Source of the DNA: Chitinophagaceae bacterium
Lineage (GTDB): Bacteria; Bacteroidota; Bacteroidia; Chitinophagales; Chitinophagaceae
Reading direction: 5' to 3'
Assembly: GCA_947455215.1 (NCBI GenBank)
Contig: CANGNA010000013.1
Span: 16,069-80,068 of the forward strand
DNA: 64,000 nt
The notes below the pieces were generated by a model. The model saw nothing but the letters and a program-made list of their open reading frames with translations. It had not been told where the DNA came from and searched no databases. The position numbers were made by a program, and so were the translations under genes. How positions within the stretch are numbered: position 1 is the stretch's first letter; each line of letters begins with the position of its first letter. Shown here piece after piece: positions 1 to 10,067 of this stretch.

Positions 1-1631
1 AACGAGAAGTTGTTTGAAGCATTCTGCGCATATCCTCCCGGATTGATATAGTTCAAGCCATCATAAAGCGCGTCAACCGGCTGAGAATTCAAAACAGGTG
101 TCTTATATGTAGCGCGGTCAGACGAGACATCTACACCCAGGCGGTCAAATACGTTGAATTCGCCTTTTTTGAAGCCCAGTACATAGTCGCCCAATATCCT
201 GTCCGTCTTGTTACGGTAGTCGTAGTTGGCAGCTGTCCAATATGGGTTCTTGTAGTATGCTCCGTAATAACCATAGCGATCGATACCATTAGTATCAGTG
301 TATTGCATGGAGTAGAACTTATTATCCAGGTTCTTCAGCTCCGAAATAGGAATATCGCGCGCTGTCTGGTACAGGTTGCTCAACACAGATCCTGTAGCCT
401 GGCCCTGCGGTTCTATTCTTGAATATACGTTCATGTAGTTGAAGTCAACTGTTGAATAGAAATTGTTATTCAACTGTGTTGACGCATTGAAACGTACACT
501 GTATTTATTGTAGAATGTGTTAGGTACTACACCGTTGCTGTTAACCGCGTTAAGAGACAGGTAGTAGCTTGTGCTCTCGTTACCGCCAGACAGGGAAACA
601 AAGTTGTTCAGGTTCTGGCCGCGGTTAAAGAAACTCTTGATGTTGTCGGAGATGTCAGCATATGGCTTTACCAGCTGCTTGCCATCTATTATCTGGCCCC
701 AAGGGCGCAGCTTGCCGTCAAATGGCAGGCCCCAGCTAAAGTTCTCACGACGGTCGTCGTAGATACCGGCGTATATATTACCCTGGCCATACTGATGCTG
801 CAGACTTGCATATTTCAATATGTCAGATTGTGTATAGCTTACCTTGTAGGTAACATCCAGCTTAGAGTTTTCGTTGGTTGAGCGCTTCTTGCCTTTCTTA
901 GTGGTGATCATGATGGCACCATTACGGCCACGCTCACCATACAGGGCAGCAGCTGCTGCACCCGGCAATACGTTCACTGATTCGATTTCTTCAGGGTTGA
1001 TATCGTTGGCAGCGTTACCAAAGTCAGCCTGCTCCAGTACAGTACCACCCGTACGGTCGTAGTTGTTGATAATGATACCATCCACAACGATCAGGGCGTT
1101 ATTGTTGCCTGTTATTGACTTCTCACCACGAAGAACGATACGCGTAGAACCACCAGGGCCGCCGGTAGAGCTGGTGATATTGGCACCTGCCACCTTACCC
1201 TGAAGGCTTGACAACGCACTGGTATTATTACCCGCTGTCAGTTCTTCGCTGTTAACTGTAGTACTGTTGTAACCAAGTTCCCTTTTCTCCCTCTTTATGC
1301 CGAGGGCGGTAACCACTGCACCTTCCAGTGTAGTAGACGTGCGGGCCATACGGATATTGAACTCCGATTGTCCGGTATCAGATACGGTAACGGTAACATA
1401 GCCCAGCGCCTGTATCATAAGCTTGTTCTTCTTATCGTCCGGCAGGTCGATGTTGAAGTTACCATCTATGTCAGTAACAGTGCCCAGTGTAGTGCCTTTT
1501 ACCAATACGCCTGCTCCGGGTAATCCCTGGCCGTTTTCGTCTAGCACCCTACCTGTCACATTGTGCGTCTGAGCGAAAGCGCTAACGCTGCCTGATACCA
1601 GTAGTGCAAATAGTAACGAAGGTCTTTTCAT
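1..1631 (-). CDS. SusC/RagA family TonB-linked outer membrane protein (partial; C-terminus beyond window start)
   Basis: Reverse-strand reading from ATG at 1631 gives MKRPSLLFALLVSGSVSAFAQTHNVTGRVLDENGQGLPGAGVLVKGTTLGTVTDIDGNF... then a plug domain; carboxypeptidase-like N-terminal domain typical of SusC. Not in the supplied ORF track because it has no stop in the window. Confidence 0.93.
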   Translation of the reverse strand, partial: MKRPSLLFALLVSGSVSAFAQTHNVTGRVLDENGQGLPGAGVLVKGTTLGTVTDIDGNFNIDLPDDKKNKLMIQALGYVTVTVSDTGQSEFNIRMARTSTTLEGAVVTALGIKREKRELGYNSTTVNSEELTAGNNTSALSSLQGKVAGANITSSTGGPGGSTRIVLRGEKSITGNNNALIVVDGIIINNYDRTGGTVLEQADFGNAANDINPEEIESVNVLPGAAAAALYGERGRNGAIMITTKKGKKRSTNENSKLDVTYKVSYTQSDILKYASLQHQYGQGNIYAGIYDDRRENFSWGLPFDGKLRPWGQIIDGKQLVKPYADISDNIKSFFNRGQNLNNFVSLSGGNESTSYYLSLNAVNSNGVVPNTFYNKYSVRFNASTQLNNNFYSTVDFNYMNVYSRIEPQGQATGSVLSNLYQTARDIPISELKNLDNKFYSMQYTDTNGIDRYGYYGAYYKNPYWTAANYDYRNKTDRILGDYVLGFKKGEFNVFDRLGVDVSSDRATYKTPVLNSQPVDALYDGLNYINPGGYAQNASNNFS

Positions 1632-1901
1632 ACTGTTTGTTTTTCTTAATAGTGTGTGATTGTTAAACCTGATCAGCATCCTCAATTGCCACCTACGGCA
1701 AAAAAGAATACACAATCAGCCGGTGAATTTATTACAACATTGTGAATTAACAAAGCTTTCCTTTCATTTTTGTTAACATTTTTTTGCGCGTCACATGCAT
1801 ATTTTACGCATAGGTGCGTATCTCTCTTCCTCTGCGTTTTCCACATGTAATATACAAAAGTCCGTCTGTTAGCGGATTATACCGTTTTTTGCCTTACGGC
1901 A

Positions 1902-3077
1902 TTAATGCCTTCCAGGCTGCTGCAACGCCTTTGCAATAGGGGCAGCCTGCACTTGCATGCAAAAATATTCCGATACATATCGGGCAATAGTAGCCTTCTT
2001 TTGTGGGTCCTCTATGGCCAGGAAGGCCAACTTTATCGCTTCCGCCACATCTGCAACTGCCGGTGTTCGGGCCAAAGTACCCACTCCCGCAGCGCCAAAC
2101 ATATCCATGTAAAAGTTCCGTACGCCAAGTATATACAGCCCTTTGGCCAGGTATTCCCCGGTTTTGTTCGGCGCCAGCATTTTCGATGCTATCATACCGG
2201 GTATCTCCTTCATCAGGCAGGCGCCTATATCGGCTGTGGCTTGTAGCGCCAGCATTTCTTCACGCGTTACGTATGGAAGCAAGAAAATATTGTCCTTATT
2301 GGCGGCAGTGGCTACAAACTGCCTTATACCATTACAATAGGCATTGTCTTTAAAGCCTGTAACCACAAGTGCCTGACCGGCCGTACCTGCCATGGCAAAT
2401 GCTTCCACCAGTTCCCGCACGCACAAACGGTCGTTCACTGCGCCGGTATACAACAATATCTTTTTGTCAAACACATGCGCGGGCAGTACATTTTTCAATA
2501 ACGCCTTATTGTCTGCTGCCGCCTGCACACCACCCGTATATGCGGTGTTGAGTATGGTTTCCGGCATAAAGTTGAGGTGCGCCCTGCCAGCCAGCCACGC
2601 CGACCGCTGGAAAGAAGGCGTTGCTACCAACAGCGCCTCGTTCAGCGAATGCAGCGCCCGGTAATGCGATATGGACGATAACGGCGATCTTCTCAGGTCT
2701 TTTATAGTAAAGTCAGATATCTCCAGTGTGTAATAGACAACCGGCAGCATGCCTTTTATACTCAACGCAGTATTGTAAGAAAACGGGCAAAATGCCACTA
2801 TCGCCTTGTATTGCCCGGTTGCCAGTTGCTGCTTTGCATACGCGCTGAACTTTTTGCGCAACGCCAGCCGTGTTTTTAAAGGCACATTGTGGTGCTTGCC
2901 CATCGTCGTCACCTTTATGTGATCGCCGATATCTACAGCCGCGGGAGTAAAAGAATCAAATGTTACTATTTCTACTGTATACCCTTCATCCCGCATCGCC
3001 TGCGCAGTAGCGTATACGGGCGGTAAAAAGTCGGGGTGAACAAGTGTAAGAAAAAGAAGCTGCTCCCTGTTTTGCAT
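1902..3077 (-). CDS. glycosyltransferase-like protein
   Basis: 391 aa ORF; GT-B-like pattern (LLYTGAVNDRLCVRELVEAF, VVTGFKDNAYCNGIRQ, LLPYVTREEMLALQATADIGACL, NKTGEYLAKGLYILG). Confidence 0.7.
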   Translation of the reverse strand: MQNREQLLFLTLVHPDFLPPVYATAQAMRDEGYTVEIVTFDSFTPAAVDIGDHIKVTTMGKHHNVPLKTRLALRKKFSAYAKQQLATGQYKAIVAFCPFSYNTALSIKGMLPVVYYTLEISDFTIKDLRRSPLSSISHYRALHSLNEALLVATPSFQRSAWLAGRAHLNFMPETILNTAYTGGVQAAADNKALLKNVLPAHVFDKKILLYTGAVNDRLCVRELVEAFAMAGTAGQALVVTGFKDNAYCNGIRQFVATAANKDNIFLLPYVTREEMLALQATADIGACLMKEIPGMIASKMLAPNKTGEYLAKGLYILGVRNFYMDMFGAAGVGTLARTPAVADVAEAIKLAFLAIEDPQKKATIARYVSEYFCMQVQAAPIAKALQQPGRH

Positions 3078-3245
3078 ATGCTGTTATGTGCGCCAAAAAT
3101 AGTTGTTTAATATTTGAGAAGGATATAATACCAATATTATATTTGACATCCTTTCTTGTTGCCGGAACGTACCGTTAGATTAGAATATAGCGATTACTCC
3201 CCGTGGCACAATAATATAAGCACCTCTCGCAAAACGAGAAGAACA

Positions 3246-3560
3246 ATGACCATCCAGGTAACCACCGACAACCATATAACAGGTAGCGAACATTTGTCAA
3301 CCCACGTACAGGAGGTAGTAAACAATGCCCTGCACCGCTTTAGCGCACACGTCACCACCATCGTAGTGCACCTGTCCGACGAGAACGCTGGCAAAAAAGG
3401 CCCCGACGATAAACGCTGCTCCATAGAGGCACGCTACACCGGCATACAACCGGTAGCGGCTGTAAACCATGCTGATACTATAGATGATGCAGTAAAAGGT
3501 GCGGTGCAGAAACTACGTTCCTCGCTCGATTCCATTACCGAACGCATGCGCAATCATTGA
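3246..3560 (+). CDS. HPF/RaiA family ribosome-associated protein
   Basis: Short ORF MTIQVTTDNHITGSEHLSTHVQEVVNNALHRFSAHVTTIVVHLSDENAGKKGPDDKRCSIEARYTG...; start moved from 3156 to 3246. Confidence 0.75.
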   Translation: MTIQVTTDNHITGSEHLSTHVQEVVNNALHRFSAHVTTIVVHLSDENAGKKGPDDKRCSIEARYTGIQPVAAVNHADTIDDAVKGAVQKLRSSLDSITERMRNH

Positions 3561-3579
3561 TTTACTGTAATTTGGCACC

Positions 3580-5220
3580 ATGTGCCGCCCGTTCATAAAA
3601 TTATCGGTCCTGCTCCTTGCCGGTGCAGGATTGTTGTTGCAGGCATGCACAGCCAATAAAGCAGCGGCAGATAAAAAGGTATTCCATCTCAACCTGTCCA
3701 GCGGCAACCTCGAAGCCATAGATCCGGCCTTTGCCAAAGACCTGTACCAGATTTGGATCAACCATATGGTATATAATACGTTGGTAGAGACCGATGAACA
3801 CCTGCACGTTACACCGTCGCTCGCCCAAAGCTGGGAGATAAGTCCCGACGGGCTTACAGTGGTCTTTCACCTGCGCAGCAATGTGTACTTTCAAGATAAT
3901 GATGCCTTTCCCGGTGGCCATGGCCGCCGCCTGGTAGCCGGCGATGTGGTGTATTCATTCCGCCGCCTGGTAGACCCAGCTACCGCAGCCACAGGCGCAT
4001 GGATATTCAATGGCCGCGTAGCCGATAAAGATCCCTTTACAGTCCTTAACGATTCTACATTCCAACTAAAGCTGTCCGCACCATTCCGCCCGCTGTTGGG
4101 CATGCTCAGCATGCAGTATTGCAACATCGTTCCGCACGAAGTGGTGGAGAAATGGGGCAAAGATTTCCGCAGTCACCCATGCGGCACAGGGCCCTTCATG
4201 TTCCGCTACTGGGACGAGGGCAATATCCTCAGCCTGGTAAAGAACCCGCATTACTGGGAGCAGGATAGCGCCGGCAAACCACTACCCTACCTCGATGCGG
4301 TGCAGGTATCTTTCATAGACAGTAAGGCTACTGAATTCCTGTTATTCCTGCAGCACAAGCTCGACTTTGTGAATGGTATCGACGGCTCCTTTAAAGATCT
4401 CATCCTTTCCAAAAGCGGCACAGTAAAGCAAGAATACCAAAGCAAGTTCCACCTGTCTAAAGACACCTACCTCAATACCGAATACATAGGCTTTCTTACC
4501 GATACCTCGCTGGCCATCATGAAGGGCGAGCCAACCGGCAATGTGCTCATCCGCCGTGCCATCAACTACGCTATCGACAGGCAGAAGATCGTTACTTATT
4601 ATAAGAACGGCATGGGCATACCTGCCACGCATGGCTTCATTCCCGCAGGCATACCCGGCTACGATAACACTGCGCAGTATGGCTATAACTACGATCCCGT
4701 AAAGGCCCGGCAGATCCTCGCCGAGGCCGGATACCCCGGCGGTAACGGACTGAAGCCAATAAAACTATTGGTGCAGGACAACTATGTAGACATAGTGAAT
4801 TTTGTTGCCGGCCAATTGCAGGAGATAGGCATACCTACTACTATAGAGGTGATGCAACCCAACATACTGCGCCAGCAAATGAGCAAGAGCCAGGCGGTTG
4901 TATATCGTGGCCAGTGGCTGGCCGATTATCCCGATGCAGAGACCTTCCTTATTGTGTTCAATGGCCGCCAGCCCGCGCCGCCCAACTATACCCGCTTCAG
5001 CAATACCACCTTCGATAAGTGGTACGACGAATGCCTGAACCAGCCCGACACCCTCCGCTGGGCCACCTATCGCAAAATGGACAGCCTGGCCAGCAGCTAT
5101 GCACCACTCATCCCGCTGTATTACGATGTGTTACTCCACTTCACACAAAACAACATAACCGGCTTCCGCAGCAATGCCCTCAATGTCATAGACATCAAGC
5201 AGGTCGATATCATGCGTTAG
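3580..5220 (+). CDS. ABC transporter substrate-binding lipoprotein (SBP_bac_5 family)
   Basis: Lipobox-like LLLQAC; family 5 peptide-binding motifs (LAQSWEISPDGLTVVFHLRSNVYFQDN, INYAIDRQKIVTYYKNGMGIPATHGFIPAG). Confidence 0.9.
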   Translation: MCRPFIKLSVLLLAGAGLLLQACTANKAAADKKVFHLNLSSGNLEAIDPAFAKDLYQIWINHMVYNTLVETDEHLHVTPSLAQSWEISPDGLTVVFHLRSNVYFQDNDAFPGGHGRRLVAGDVVYSFRRLVDPATAATGAWIFNGRVADKDPFTVLNDSTFQLKLSAPFRPLLGMLSMQYCNIVPHEVVEKWGKDFRSHPCGTGPFMFRYWDEGNILSLVKNPHYWEQDSAGKPLPYLDAVQVSFIDSKATEFLLFLQHKLDFVNGIDGSFKDLILSKSGTVKQEYQSKFHLSKDTYLNTEYIGFLTDTSLAIMKGEPTGNVLIRRAINYAIDRQKIVTYYKNGMGIPATHGFIPAGIPGYDNTAQYGYNYDPVKARQILAEAGYPGGNGLKPIKLLVQDNYVDIVNFVAGQLQEIGIPTTIEVMQPNILRQQMSKSQAVVYRGQWLADYPDAETFLIVFNGRQPAPPNYTRFSNTTFDKWYDECLNQPDTLRWATYRKMDSLASSYAPLIPLYYDVLLHFTQNNITGFRSNALNVIDIKQVDIMR

Positions 5221-5229
5221 TGCAAGAAA

Positions 5230-5595
5230 CTATTGCCAGATACACCTGACAGGATAATGTTTGAAATGTTTATCTGCGGAAAGCAATGTAAGGTCTTGTG
5301 CAATGGCCTGCGCAATAATCCGTCTGTCGAAAGGGTCTCTATGAATAAATGGCAATTCTGCCAGTTGCAGCAAATGAGGAAATTCGATAGGCAGCACTTT
5401 AATATCTGTTTGTACAAGGAAGTCGGCGACCTTTTCGAAAGATACCTTTAGCTCAAGTTTGCCGGATGAAGATTTAATAGCTATTTCCCATAAACTGGCT
5501 ATGCTTAGAAAGCAATCATTATTTATGTCGGCTATTTTATCTCTAACGTTTTTAACCAGTTGTTTATCCCCCTTCAATAAACCATATAAAGGCAT
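5230..5595 (-). CDS. PIN domain toxin-like protein (VapC-type)
   Basis: 121 aa; ...NDCFLSIASLWEIAIKSSSGKLEL...FIHRDPFDRRIIAQAIAQDLTLLSADKHFKHYPVRCIW typical of PIN toxins; paired with small upstream ORF. Confidence 0.8.
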   Translation of the reverse strand: MPLYGLLKGDKQLVKNVRDKIADINNDCFLSIASLWEIAIKSSSGKLELKVSFEKVADFLVQTDIKVLPIEFPHLLQLAELPFIHRDPFDRRIIAQAIAQDLTLLSADKHFKHYPVRCIWQ

Positions 5596-5616
5596 GCGTA
5601 TCTAATAAAAACGGCA

Positions 5617-5829
5617 TTACATATAGTCTTTAAAGTCCTCCAGCGGTTCGTCAAAATCACTACTCATTACAAAGGCACCCTTACCTATACCAAACTCACG
5701 CTTTTTAGGTTTTGTGGGTTCTTTATCCTTCTTTAACTTAAGCTCGAGGAAACCAACAAAATCGGCAACTTCTTCCTTAAGGTTGTCGGGCAGCTCTGAT
5801 ATTTCGTTGAACAATGCAATGTTTGTCAT
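5617..5829 (-). CDS. DUF2281-like antitoxin
   Basis: 70 aa; FNEISELPDNLKEEVADFVGFLELKLKK...KREFGIGKGAFVMSSDFDEPLEDFKDYM; upstream of PIN toxin. Confidence 0.75.
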   Translation of the reverse strand: MTNIALFNEISELPDNLKEEVADFVGFLELKLKKDKEPTKPKKREFGIGKGAFVMSSDFDEPLEDFKDYM

Positions 5830-6018
5830 AATAACTCTTTGCTACAACAAATATAAGAAATTATACCACGCCTATCTGCCTCCGACCGCTATGGCAGCCT
5901 GTAGCAAAGTGTTATGATCGCCTTGATAAAAAGTTGACAGGTGTTAGCGACTAAGCCTCAGTAAGAAGTAAATCTGAAAGGTTCATAGAAATACTTATTT
6001 TACATCAGTTTTTATACC

Positions 6019-6435
6019 ATGCACTACTGGAAACGCATAGCACTATACACATTTATCCCGGCCATAGGCTTTCACCTGTTGCTGATGCCGCTATGGTTCC
6101 TGGCCGCTTTCCAGCAATCGGCCAAGGCAATGTCGGTAGAGATGGCTTTCGATGTATTGCTACCCCTCTATCTGCTCAAATCGCACTACAACAACTCTGA
6201 GGAATTTGTACAGTTTAAAAACTACTACATCAACGCCATACTCATCGTTTGTGCAGTAACAGCTTCTTGCTTCCTGTACTACCTCAACTGGGCCATCTCC
6301 ATCGGAGACTTCCTCCACCCCGACCCTGAAACCCTCACCAACACCCTGCATGAATATTATGTTGCTATATCAATAGCCACAGTCGGCATCGCTATATCCT
6401 TCCTGTCCATCAACAGAAAAAAAACTGCACAATGA
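6019..6435 (+). CDS. hypothetical membrane protein
   Basis: 138 aa with several hydrophobic segments. Confidence 0.6.
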   Translation: MHYWKRIALYTFIPAIGFHLLLMPLWFLAAFQQSAKAMSVEMAFDVLLPLYLLKSHYNNSEEFVQFKNYYINAILIVCAVTASCFLYYLNWAISIGDFLHPDPETLTNTLHEYYVAISIATVGIAISFLSINRKKTAQ

Positions 6436-6649
6436 AATGTAATCAATAAGCACGCATAGTGTCACCCTGAGCTCAGTTTACCCTGAGTTTGCCGAAGGGT
6501 CGAAGGGCGACACGGTCACGGGAAACTCCCCTCTTGCCGAAGAGGGGACGATGCACCCCTTGCGGCTGCGTCGGGGGTGATAGGACAACGACTGTACTAT
6601 TGAGCCATTGAGCAATTGAGCAATTCAGCCATTCTACCTACCTTCGCTT

Positions 6650-8461
6650 ATGCTTCCGGCCCTTGTGCACACCGATACAGACAATCCCATTTTTTATAAG
6701 GCCGCAGCCTTTGTCTGCGACACCGACGAGAACATTTTTCTTACCGGCAAAGCAGGCTCCGGCAAGACCACTTTTCTTAAATACATACAGACACAAACCA
6801 AAAAGCGCTGCGCTATTGTTGCGCCTACAGGCATAGCTGCCATCAATGCCGGAGGGGAAACCATACACTCATTTCTGCAACTACCTTTTTCGCCATTTGT
6901 GCCGGGCAATGGCGGTGGCTTTGGCGCGCAAACTGCAGGCGTAGAAGACAAACACTCACTATTGGCGCGCCTGAAGCTGCGCGACACCAAACTACAACTG
7001 CTCCGCAAATTGCAGCTGCTCATCATTGATGAGATAAGCATGGTGCGTGCAGATCTGCTGGATGCTATGGACCTGGTGCTGCGTCATGTGCGCCGCCGGT
7101 GGGACAAACCTTTTGGCGGCCTGCAGGTGGTGTTCATCGGCGATATGTTCCAGCTGCCACCGGTGGCCACGCAAGACGATTGGGAGATACTGCGCCGCTT
7201 TTATCCCGGTACATACTTCTTCGATTCACAGGTCATCAGGCAATACCCGCCGCTGTATATAGAACTGACCAAGATATACAGACAAAAAGACAGATCGTTT
7301 GTAGAAATACTGAACCGCATACGCACCGGCAATGTGACCTATGAGGATATAGATGTGCTGAACGATCGCCAGGTGCAACCCGGCGTAGATTACAAGGGCT
7401 ACATCATGCTGTGTACACACAACAACATTGCCGATAAGATAAACGCCGAAGAGCTGGACAAGCTGCCCGTAAAGGAGCATGTTTTTAAAGGCACCATCAC
7501 CAATGAGTTTAGCGACAAAGCCCTGCCGGTAGATATGGAGCTAAAGTTGAAGGTAGGCGCCCAGGTGATGTTTGTAAAGAACGACCTGCAAACGCCGCGC
7601 CGTTACTACAATGGTAAGATAGGCACCGTGGAGAATATCAGCGAAGACGGCATCAAAATATCATTTCCAGGAGAGCCTGCACATACCGCCGTTACTGCCG
7701 ACCTGGAAGTATGGAAGAATGTACGCTATGCACTCGATAGCCGCACGGGCGAAGTAGTGGAAGACGAGATAGGCTCTTTTACACAATACCCGCTGCGCCT
7801 GGCATGGGCCATTACCGTGCACAAGAGCCAGGGTCTTACGCTGGATAAAGTAATAGTAGACCTGAACCGCGCCTTTGCCAGCGGCCAGGTATATGTGGCG
7901 CTCAGCCGCTGCACCAGTATAGACGGGCTGGCGCTACGCAGCAGGCTGGCCATAGAGAATGTGATGATCGATAACCGCATCATAGAGTTTGCAGAGAGTG
8001 AGGCGGGCGAAGATGAACTGAATGTAAAGCTGGAAGAGAGCCGCAGGTATGCCCGCAGATCGCATATCATTAATACCTTTTCCTTTGAAGAGCTGATAGC
8101 CAACATTGAGAAAACTGGCATGGAGCTGGCCAAGCGCAAGACCGGCCCGCTGGAGGAGAATGCTTTTCTGATAGATAAGATACTGGACGTGTTGCTGCAA
8201 GCACAGAAACATGCCACAGCATTTCATACCCAGGTGCAGCAGCTATACGATGCCGGCGATGATGATAAACTAATGGAGCGCGCCGCATCGGCCACCATCT
8301 ACTTCTCCGAAAAAGTATTGGGATCGGTACTGGCAGACATCAACCAACACCTGGCGCTACTGGCCGACAATACCAAGGTGGCCAAGCAAACGCGCATGTG
8401 GCGCAATATAAAAGACGCCGTAGAGCAAAAAAATAAAGAGTTGTTTAATCATGTCGGTTAG
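6650..8461 (+). CDS. PIF1-like / AAA helicase
   Basis: Walker A GKAGSGKTTFLKYI, Walker B LLIIDEISMVRADLLDAMD, GDMFQLPPV, C-terminal AWAITVHKSQGLTLDKVIVDL and VYVALSRCTSIDGL. Confidence 0.9.
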   Translation: MLPALVHTDTDNPIFYKAAAFVCDTDENIFLTGKAGSGKTTFLKYIQTQTKKRCAIVAPTGIAAINAGGETIHSFLQLPFSPFVPGNGGGFGAQTAGVEDKHSLLARLKLRDTKLQLLRKLQLLIIDEISMVRADLLDAMDLVLRHVRRRWDKPFGGLQVVFIGDMFQLPPVATQDDWEILRRFYPGTYFFDSQVIRQYPPLYIELTKIYRQKDRSFVEILNRIRTGNVTYEDIDVLNDRQVQPGVDYKGYIMLCTHNNIADKINAEELDKLPVKEHVFKGTITNEFSDKALPVDMELKLKVGAQVMFVKNDLQTPRRYYNGKIGTVENISEDGIKISFPGEPAHTAVTADLEVWKNVRYALDSRTGEVVEDEIGSFTQYPLRLAWAITVHKSQGLTLDKVIVDLNRAFASGQVYVALSRCTSIDGLALRSRLAIENVMIDNRIIEFAESEAGEDELNVKLEESRRYARRSHIINTFSFEELIANIEKTGMELAKRKTGPLEENAFLIDKILDVLLQAQKHATAFHTQVQQLYDAGDDDKLMERAASATIYFSEKVLGSVLADINQHLALLADNTKVAKQTRMWRNIKDAVEQKNKELFNHVG

Positions 8462-8509
8462 CCAGATGTGGCACACCTTTGAGGTTTGCCTCATCTACGA
8501 GTACCTGGG

Positions 8510-8872
8510 TTATCCGTGATACACTCTTGATGCTACTATCTTCCCATCCTTTATTTCCAATACTTCAGCTACCATCATATCAGGGTCGCCGTCGGCCTTG
8601 CGTAAATACTCCATAAATACGCGCTCCTCATTGGCGGTTAGTATTGTGGGCTCGTATTGCAGGTTGGGCAGGCGCTCAAAGGCATCGGCCCACCAGGCGT
8701 GCAGTGCGGCCCTGCCCGTTACCATACCATTGGTCTCCGGCTGGCGCAGCTTTAGTTTAGGGCTATAGTGCACCGCATCATTATGGTACAGGTCCAGTAA
8801 ACCTTCCAGGTCTTTGGTATTAAAACACTGGAACCAGCGCAGGGCTATATCGGTCAATTCGTAAGGATGCAT
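8510..8872 (-). CDS. SnoaL/NTF2-like protein
   Basis: 120 aa; WFQCFNTKDLEGLLDLYHNDAVHYSP...EVLEIKDGKIVASRVYHG. Confidence 0.75.
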   Translation of the reverse strand: MHPYELTDIALRWFQCFNTKDLEGLLDLYHNDAVHYSPKLKLRQPETNGMVTGRAALHAWWADAFERLPNLQYEPTILTANEERVFMEYLRKADGDPDMMVAEVLEIKDGKIVASRVYHG

Positions 8873-9163
8873 AAAAAAATTTTTTGGCAGACTAGCAAAA
8901 ATATCGGCTTATGTGTATATTGCAGCACGGTTGTAAGGAAAACAAACTGTAAAAACAAGCAAAGCCGCTGATTTACAGAAAGAAAACACAGAATTGTGAA
9001 CAGCTTGTGGGAAAACACCATTATTGTTTAACTACTTTTTAACTGCCAATTTTTGTTTTTGTGAGAAAAATCCTACAATTGCAAGTAAAATAAATTTGTC
9101 CAAGACTATTGTTTTTTAGAAATCACAATTATATTTGCATACTAAACACAAACACACTCTGTT

Positions 9164-9907
9164 ATGAAAAGACTGATCCTCGCTTTATTAACTGCAGGAA
9201 GTATAGCAACAACAGCTAGCGCACAAGAGCCAAAGAGCATCTTGTGGTACGGAAATATCAATCTCCATACCATGAGGGATTCTATTAACACAACAACTGC
9301 TAACAACGGTAATCCACAGAAATATACAAACTGGAATATCTCTACAGGTGTAGGTTATCAGTTCAACCGTAACTGGACACTGGGTATGATGCTCAGCTGG
9401 GGTCAGAACGCTACTAAGACAGTAGGTGCTGTACACACTACAGACAACATGTATGCAGTAGGTCCTTTCGCTCGTTACTCTCATTACATAGGTCGCAGCG
9501 AAACTTTCTTCTGGTACGGTCAGCTCGACTTCACTTACCAAGGTGGTTACACAACAAACGAAGGCAACCCAGCTTACAACAAGCACAACGGTATCTACGT
9601 AGGTTTCTACCCTGCACTGGGTGTTAACGTAGGCCGCGCAGTTTGCCTGAACTTCAACATCGGCGGTATTAACTACGCTACAGACAAGTACACAACTGCT
9701 GTTTACAGCATCAATACTTTCAACCTGAATTTCGGTCGCCAGGTAAACATCGGCATCAGCAAGAACTTCAACACTGGTCATAAGATGCACAGCCACCACG
9801 AACCAGGTGATGAAGTACACCACCGCAAGATGGATCGTTCTGACGACGACGACGATTCAGCTCCAAAGCCAAAGAAGAAAGAAAGGAGCCGTGACGACGA
9901 CGAATAA
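9164..9907 (+). CDS. outer membrane beta-barrel protein with charged (D-rich) C-terminal tail
   Basis: Signal peptide MKRLILALLTAGSIATTASAQ, amphipathic beta-strand pattern, C-terminal SDDDDDSAPKPKKKERSRDDDE. Confidence 0.8.
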   Translation: MKRLILALLTAGSIATTASAQEPKSILWYGNINLHTMRDSINTTTANNGNPQKYTNWNISTGVGYQFNRNWTLGMMLSWGQNATKTVGAVHTTDNMYAVGPFARYSHYIGRSETFFWYGQLDFTYQGGYTTNEGNPAYNKHNGIYVGFYPALGVNVGRAVCLNFNIGGINYATDKYTTAVYSINTFNLNFGRQVNIGISKNFNTGHKMHSHHEPGDEVHHRKMDRSDDDDDSAPKPKKKERSRDDDE

Positions 9908-9933
9908 GATCGTTACCCCTTTTAAAGATAAAG

Positions 9934-9965
9934 AAAACGCCCCCTTATGTGGGGCGTTTTTATTT
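9934..9965 (+). terminator. Rho-independent terminator
   Basis: AAAACGCCCC-N7-GGGGCGTTTT followed by T-rich tract, after the beta-barrel gene. Confidence 0.85.
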
Positions 9966-10067
9966 TTATACCCCTCCGTGTATGCCCACTCTTAATTACT
10001 TTTGATAGTACGTAATACAACGGCCTTTTTACCGTTAAAGATATTAAGCCGATTCAAAAAGCGCATA

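Noticed and set aside
6460-6590. CCCTGAGTTTGCCGAAGGG / CCCCTCTTGCCGAAGAGGGG intergenic palindromes
   Set aside because: Short palindromes of a kind common in intergenic DNA across many genomes; no specific feature supported here.
9188-9823. 211-aa antisense ORF opposite the beta-barrel gene
   Set aside because: Val/Cys/Thr-rich composition typical of a reverse-complement shadow; no start context.
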